Assembly: GCA_038246975.1 (NCBI GenBank)
Contig: JBBRVJ010000070.1
Span: forward strand, 1-17,341
DNA from: JAIYDJ01 sp038246975
GTDB taxonomy: Bacteria; Pseudomonadota; Alphaproteobacteria; Rhodobacterales; Rhodobacteraceae
Direction of reading: 5' to 3'
DNA length: 17,341 nt
Positions within the stretch are counted from its first letter, which is position 1. Every line of letters begins with the position of its first letter. Positions 14,305-17,341 of this stretch are shown piece after piece. Position numbers and translations under genes: made by a program. Below the pieces are notes generated by a model, which worked only from the letters and a program-made list of their open reading frames with translations, made no database searches and was not told where the DNA came from.

Positions 14305-15474
14305 TCAGCCGATCACCTGCGCAACCGCCGCCGCCAGAACCGGCACAGTCCGGGCATTCAGCCCCGCGATGTTGATCCGGCTGTCGCCGACCATATAGAT
14401 GCCATGCGCAGCGCGCAGCCGATTGACCTGCGCTTCGGTCAACCCAAGGCGGCTGAACATGCCGCGATGGGTAGCGACAAAATCGAAGCGGTCCGAGTTG
14501 GTGGCGCGGCGCAATTCATCGGCCAGCGACTGCCGCAGCGACAGCATGTTCAGGCGCACATGCTCCAACTCGGCCTTCCAGTCGGCCGTCAGGGCTGAAT
14601 CCTCCAGAATCATCGTGACCAGCCGCGCCCCATGGTCGGGCGGGAAGCTGTAATTCTGCCGGTTCAGAAACGCGAGGTTGCCTTGCGTCACCGCCTTGTC
14701 GCCCCCCAAGGCGATCAGAACTCCGGTGCGTTCGCGGTAGATGCCAAAGTTCTTGGAACAGCTTGCGGCAATCAGCACCTCGGGGAACCGCGCCGCGATC
14801 ATCCGGGTCGGTGCGGCGTCCGCCTCCAGCCCGTCGCCAAATCCCTGATAGGCAAGGTCGATGAACGGAACGGCCCCGCGCGCCGTCAGCACGTCCGCCA
14901 CCTGCTCCCAGTCGGCCAGCGTCAGATTGGCCCCGGTCGGATTGTGACAACAGCCGTGCAGCAACACCACATCCCCGGCCGCCACCGAACCGAGGTCCGC
15001 CAGCATCCCCGCCACATCGACCGAGCCCTTGACCGGATCGAAATACCGATACTCCGCCATCTTCATCCCCAGATAGCGGATGATCGACGGGTGGTTCGGC
15101 CAGGTCGGGTTCGACAGCCATACAGCAGCCCCCGGCGACGCAAGCCTGATCAGTTCCAGCGCCTGCCGGATCGCCCCCGTCCCCCCCGGCGTGGCGACGG
15201 AAGATGCGTTCGCCGGCACCTCTCCCAGAATCATCCGCAGCATCGCCGCGTTGAACGCGGGCTCCCCGGCAAGGCCGGTATAGGTCTTGGTGGTTTCCAC
15301 CTCCCACAACCGCTTTTCCGCCGCCTTGACCGCGCGCATCACCGGGGTCAACCCGGCCGCATCCTTGTAGACGCCGACGCCAAGGTCGATCTTGTCGGCG
15401 CGGGGGTCGTCTCTGAACATCTGGATCAGGATCAGGATCTTGTCCTGCACCTGAGGCTTCAAAGCATCAAGCAT
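14305..15474 (-). CDS. tyrB: aspartate/aromatic amino acid aminotransferase (class I, TyrB/AspC type)
   Basis: The 389-residue protein starts at ATG 15474-15472 with GAGGGAGA upstream; the open frame further upstream runs through tandem repeats and is not coding. PLP-binding and substrate residues match the class I alpha aminotransferase family: W124 (NPTWPNH), N178 (HNPTGAN), D206 and Y209, K241 in SCSKNFGIYRERTG forming the Schiff base, R249, and R366 near the C-terminus. It transfers amino groups between aspartate or aromatic amino acids and 2-oxoglutarate. The sequence resembles the bacterial TyrB/AspC and mitochondrial-type branch, so exact substrate preference cannot be fixed from sequence. 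Its 217-bp upstream gap holds three tandem hairpin repeats, downstream of sseA on the same strand. Confidence 0.9.
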   Translation of the reverse strand: MLDALKPQVQDKILILIQMFRDDPRADKIDLGVGVYKDAAGLTPVMRAVKAAEKRLWEVETTKTYTGLAGEPAFNAAMLRMILGEVPANASSVATPGGTGAIRQALELIRLASPGAAVWLSNPTWPNHPSIIRYLGMKMAEYRYFDPVKGSVDVAGMLADLGSVAAGDVVLLHGCCHNPTGANLTLADWEQVADVLTARGAVPFIDLAYQGFGDGLEADAAPTRMIAARFPEVLIAASCSKNFGIYRERTGVLIALGGDKAVTQGNLAFLNRQNYSFPPDHGARLVTMILEDSALTADWKAELEHVRLNMLSLRQSLADELRRATNSDRFDFVATHRGMFSRLGLTEAQVNRLRAAHGIYMVGDSRINIAGLNARTVPVLAAAVAQVIG

Positions 15475-15545
15475 CTGGTCTCTCCCTCGTGAATGGCCAA
15501 AGGCCCGTCCCCATGACTTTCTTGAAGTCCGCTTTCCTCTTGGCC

Positions 15546-15585
15546 CAAATATCCCACGGGGGTCCGGGGGTGTGAAACCCCCGGC
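15546..15585 (-). repeat. Dispersed intergenic hairpin element (copy B), identical to 3798-3837
   Basis: Read on the minus strand, these 40 bp are identical to plus-strand 3798-3837: a perfect hairpin (8-bp stem, 5-base loop), then GGACCCCCGTGGGATATTTG. It is the complete, tyrB-proximal end of the tandem array described separately. Here the element points in the same direction as the flanking genes, the reverse of copy A relative to its neighbours. Confidence 0.88.
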
Positions 15586-15663
15586 TTTCGCCGCGGGTCC
15601 GGGGTGTGAAACCCCCGGCTTTCGCCGCAGGTCCGGGGTGTGAAACACCCGGCTTTTACCGCA
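15561..15663 (-). repeat. Three tandem 34-35 bp hairpin-forming repeat units
   Basis: The units are 15561-15595 (35 bp), 15596-15629 (34 bp) and 15630-15663 (34 bp). On the plus strand each begins GGTCCGGGG, contains TGTGAAAC, and ends with a CCGGCTTTCGCCGC-like sequence. Each can form a hairpin. The first stem is perfect; the second and third keep pairing with one bulged base. Only the unit nearest tyrB carries the CCCCCGTGGGATATTTG extension. The array fills much of the gap between sseA and tyrB and would lie in the tyrB leader of a read-through transcript. Confidence 0.85.
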
Positions 15664-15691
15664 GCAGTCGCATGATCCCCCGACGGTCGGC

Positions 15692-16555
15692 TCAAAGGCT
15701 GCCTTGGCCTTTTTCAACCGGCAGATCGTCATACATGCCCCACTCGGCCCAGGACCCGTCATACAGCGCATGGTTGCGGTGGCCGATGCGGGCCAACGCC
15801 AGCGACAGCACCGCTGCCGTGATCCCCGACCCGCAGGTGGTGATCGCGGGCTTTCCAAGATCGACCCCCGCTTCGGCAAACACCGCCCGCAGACCCGCCG
15901 CATCCTTCATCGTCCCATTGGCGTTCAGCACCGAAGTGTAGGGTACGTTCCGCGCCCCCGGAATATGTCCTGCCCGCAAACCGGGGCGGGGTTCTGCGAC
16001 CTCGCCGCGAAACCGGGGGGCGGACCGCGCGTCGATGATCTCTGCCTCGGCCAGTTTGCTGGCATGGGCCACTTGGGTCACATCCTTGACCAGATGGTTC
16101 TGGCGGCTGACCGTGATGTGGCGGTCGCGCAAGACCGGAGGCATATCCTCGACCTCGCGCCCCTCGGCCTGCCATTTCGGAAACCCGCCGTCCAGCACGG
16201 CCACCTCCACCTTGCCCATCAGCCGGAACGTCCACCACACCCGCGCCGCGCTGAAAATCCCGGTGCCGTCATAGACCACCACCTGATGCCCGTCGCCCAC
16301 CCCCATCGCCCGCATCCGGCTGATGAACTTTTCGGGCGGCGGGGCCATGTGCGGCAGGGCAGAACGGTGGTCGGAATTGGCGTCGATGTCGAAAAACCGC
16401 GCGCCGGGGATATGGGCGGCCAGATATTCGGCTTTCGCGGTGCGGCCCGTGTCGGGCAGATACCACGACGCATCCAGCACCCGCAGATCGGGGTCTTTCA
16501 GATGGTTCGCCAGCCATTCGGTGGAGACCAGGGTTTTCGGATCATCGGCACTCAT
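15692..16555 (-). CDS. sseA: 3-mercaptopyruvate sulfurtransferase
   Basis: The 287-residue protein has two rhodanese domains. The N-terminal inactive one contains VLDASWYLP, AHIPGARFFDID and VVVYDG; the C-terminal catalytic one contains IIDARSAPRFRGE, GHIPGARNVPY and the active-site loop CGSGITA with C241. The CG(S/T)G(V/I)T loop marks mercaptopyruvate sulfurtransferase rather than thiosulfate rhodanese (CRKGVT). It transfers sulfur from 3-mercaptopyruvate, a cysteine transamination product, to thiols or cyanide. The start at ATG 16555-16553 has AGGAG eight bases upstream; an upstream in-frame extension to 16636 lacks family similarity. It sits between smpB and an aminotransferase. Aminotransferases can make 3-mercaptopyruvate from cysteine, so a metabolic link is possible but speculative. 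Confidence 0.93.
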   Translation of the reverse strand: MSADDPKTLVSTEWLANHLKDPDLRVLDASWYLPDTGRTAKAEYLAAHIPGARFFDIDANSDHRSALPHMAPPPEKFISRMRAMGVGDGHQVVVYDGTGIFSAARVWWTFRLMGKVEVAVLDGGFPKWQAEGREVEDMPPVLRDRHITVSRQNHLVKDVTQVAHASKLAEAEIIDARSAPRFRGEVAEPRPGLRAGHIPGARNVPYTSVLNANGTMKDAAGLRAVFAEAGVDLGKPAITTCGSGITAAVLSLALARIGHRNHALYDGSWAEWGMYDDLPVEKGQGSL

Positions 16556-16631
16556 CGCGGCGGCTCCTGCGGGGATCGAAAACCGATAGACCGGGACACC
16601 ACCGCTTGCAAGGCGCCCAGCACACCCCGCG

Positions 16632-16646
16632 CGCAACTTTGTTGCG
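16632..16646 (-). terminator. Small perfect hairpin just after the smpB stop
   Basis: CGCAAC and GTTGCG form a six-base-pair stem with a three-base loop, beginning four bases after the smpB stop codon in the smpB-sseA gap. It has no following U-run on the minus strand, so it is a weak candidate for a terminator or processing element. Confidence 0.25.
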
Positions 16647-16649
16647 GGA

Positions 16650-17129
16650 TCAGCCGCGATGGCCTTCTTTCATGATCCGCGCCTTCTGACGGTCCCAATC
16701 GCGCTTGGCCGAGGTTTCGCGCTTGTCCGACAGCTTCTTGCCCTTGGCCACACCGATCTTGATCTTCACCATGCCGCGTTCGTTGAAATACATCTTGAGC
16801 GGCACCAGCGTCATGCCTTCGCGGCCCACCGCAACCCACAGCCGCGACAATTCCTTGGCCGACACCAACAGCTTGCGCCGTCTGCGTTCTTCATGGCCGA
16901 ACTGCTTGGCCTGCACATAGGGCGCGATATAGCCGTTGATCAGCCACAACTCGCCGCCCTCGACCGACGCATAGGACTCGCCGAGGTTCGAGCCGCCCTG
17001 GCGCAGCGATTTGACCTCGGACCCCATCAACATGATGCCTGCCTCAAGATCGCTCTCGATGGCATAGTCGAACCGGGCACGGCGGTTTTCGGCGATGAGT
17101 TTGGAATTGGGATCGGAGATTTTGACCAT
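16650..17129 (-). CDS. smpB: SsrA-binding protein SmpB
   Basis: The 159-residue protein fits the usual SmpB length. It starts MVKISDPNSKLIAENRRARF, has the OB-fold segments GIMLMGSEVKSLRQGG and ESYASVEGGELWLIN, the YNERG-like element MYFNERGMVKIKIGVAKGKK, and a basic C-terminal tail with DKRETSAKRDWDRQKARI. SmpB binds tmRNA and delivers it to stalled ribosomes for trans-translation; its tail mimics mRNA in the decoding channel. I chose ATG 17129-17127 because the N-terminus there matches the family; the frame is open further upstream to 17324 but those residues are not SmpB-like. No tmRNA gene is in the window. It lies 40 bp after an unrecognised gene on the same strand. Confidence 0.95.
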   Translation of the reverse strand: MVKISDPNSKLIAENRRARFDYAIESDLEAGIMLMGSEVKSLRQGGSNLGESYASVEGGELWLINGYIAPYVQAKQFGHEERRRRKLLVSAKELSRLWVAVGREGMTLVPLKMYFNERGMVKIKIGVAKGKKLSDKRETSAKRDWDRQKARIMKEGHRG

Positions 17130-17169
17130 GATCGCCCCGAGATAGGCACCGCGCGGCCGAAAGTCCAGA

Positions 17170-17341
17170 TCATGCGGCCAGTGCCACCTCGCGCCGGGCC
17201 AGCAACGCGCGGGCGGCGACCATGTCCAGCCGGGGGAAGAAATCGCTGACCGGCCGCTGACCTGCTCCCTGTGCGATGCCGGGACAATGGAGCAGAACAC
17301 CGGACTGCGCCCAGACCGCCTCATCCTCGGCGAACATCGGG
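17170..17341 (-). CDS. Unrecognised protein, cut by the window end
   Basis: A frame is open from base 17341 to a TGA at 17172-17170, giving 57 visible codons. The first visible methionine is encoded by 17337-17335 (MFAEDEAVWAQSG), but the start may lie outside. Roughly three quarters of third codon positions are G or C, similar to the other genes here, which supports coding. The end reads DFFPRLDMVAARREVALAA. I recognise no domain, signal peptide or membrane segment, so no function is offered. It is on the same strand as smpB, with 40 bp between stop and smpB start, and may be the upstream gene of the same transcript. Confidence 0.45.
   Translation of the reverse strand, partial: PMFAEDEAVWAQSGVLLHCPGIAQGAGQRPVSDFFPRLDMVAARALLARREVALAA

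Noticed and set aside
15546..15663. CRISPR-like array
   Set aside because: The repeats are contiguous with no unique spacers, diverge between units, and no cas genes are present; they are tandem hairpin repeats.

Overview
The window is about 17.3 kb of high-GC, gene-dense chromosomal DNA. It looks alphaproteobacterial, most likely Rhodobacteraceae. This rests on the G/C-ending codon use, the PrtD-HlyD type I secretion pair followed by RidA, phosphodiesterase and FemAB-like genes, the glnK-amtB pair, and the hairpin-plus-GGGATATTTG intergenic repeats. That placement is inference from family resemblance; no rRNA or other phylogenetic marker is present, and I do not name a genus. I see no tRNA, CRISPR array, insertion sequence, prophage or plasmid gene.

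Layout. (1) At the left edge on the minus strand lies rsmD, truncated by the window end, translationally coupled (TAATG) to an upstream FAD-dependent ferredoxin-reductase-type oxidoreductase. Divergent from it on the plus strand is a Prx5-type peroxiredoxin. (2) From 8242 down to 2318 runs a minus-strand gene string: type I secretion ABC transporter (PrtD type), HlyD-family adaptor (TTG start), RidA-family protein, glycerophosphodiester phosphodiesterase, a FemAB/GNAT-like protein and pterin-4a-carbinolamine dehydratase. Most junctions overlap or are a few bases apart. The longest gap, before the FemAB-like gene, carries a hairpin repeat. (3) Divergent on the plus strand is a two-gene unit, mlaA (outer-membrane lipoprotein) overlapping an mlaC-like gene, for phospholipid trafficking and envelope asymmetry. 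It converges on a class A penicillin-binding protein on the minus strand. (4) Divergent from that is glnK-amtB, the ammonium-sensing and uptake pair, followed by two hairpins with CCTCCC-containing loops and a T-rich tract. (5) On the minus strand, smpB, sseA and a tyrB-type aminotransferase follow in order. The last two are separated by about 217 bp that holds a three-unit tandem hairpin repeat. The final bases (17170-17341) are the end of an unrecognised gene.

Most of this is core metabolism and envelope biology. The non-routine signals are non-coding: a 40-bp perfectly repeated hairpin element found alone at 3798-3837 and as part of a tandem array at 15546-15663, and the anti-Shine-Dalgarno-like double hairpin downstream of amtB. 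Also worth a look are the type I secretion pair with no visible substrate, joined to RidA/phosphodiesterase/FemAB-like genes, and a periplasmic-side insertion of about 35 residues in AmtB. No gene-free stretch exceeds 300 bases.
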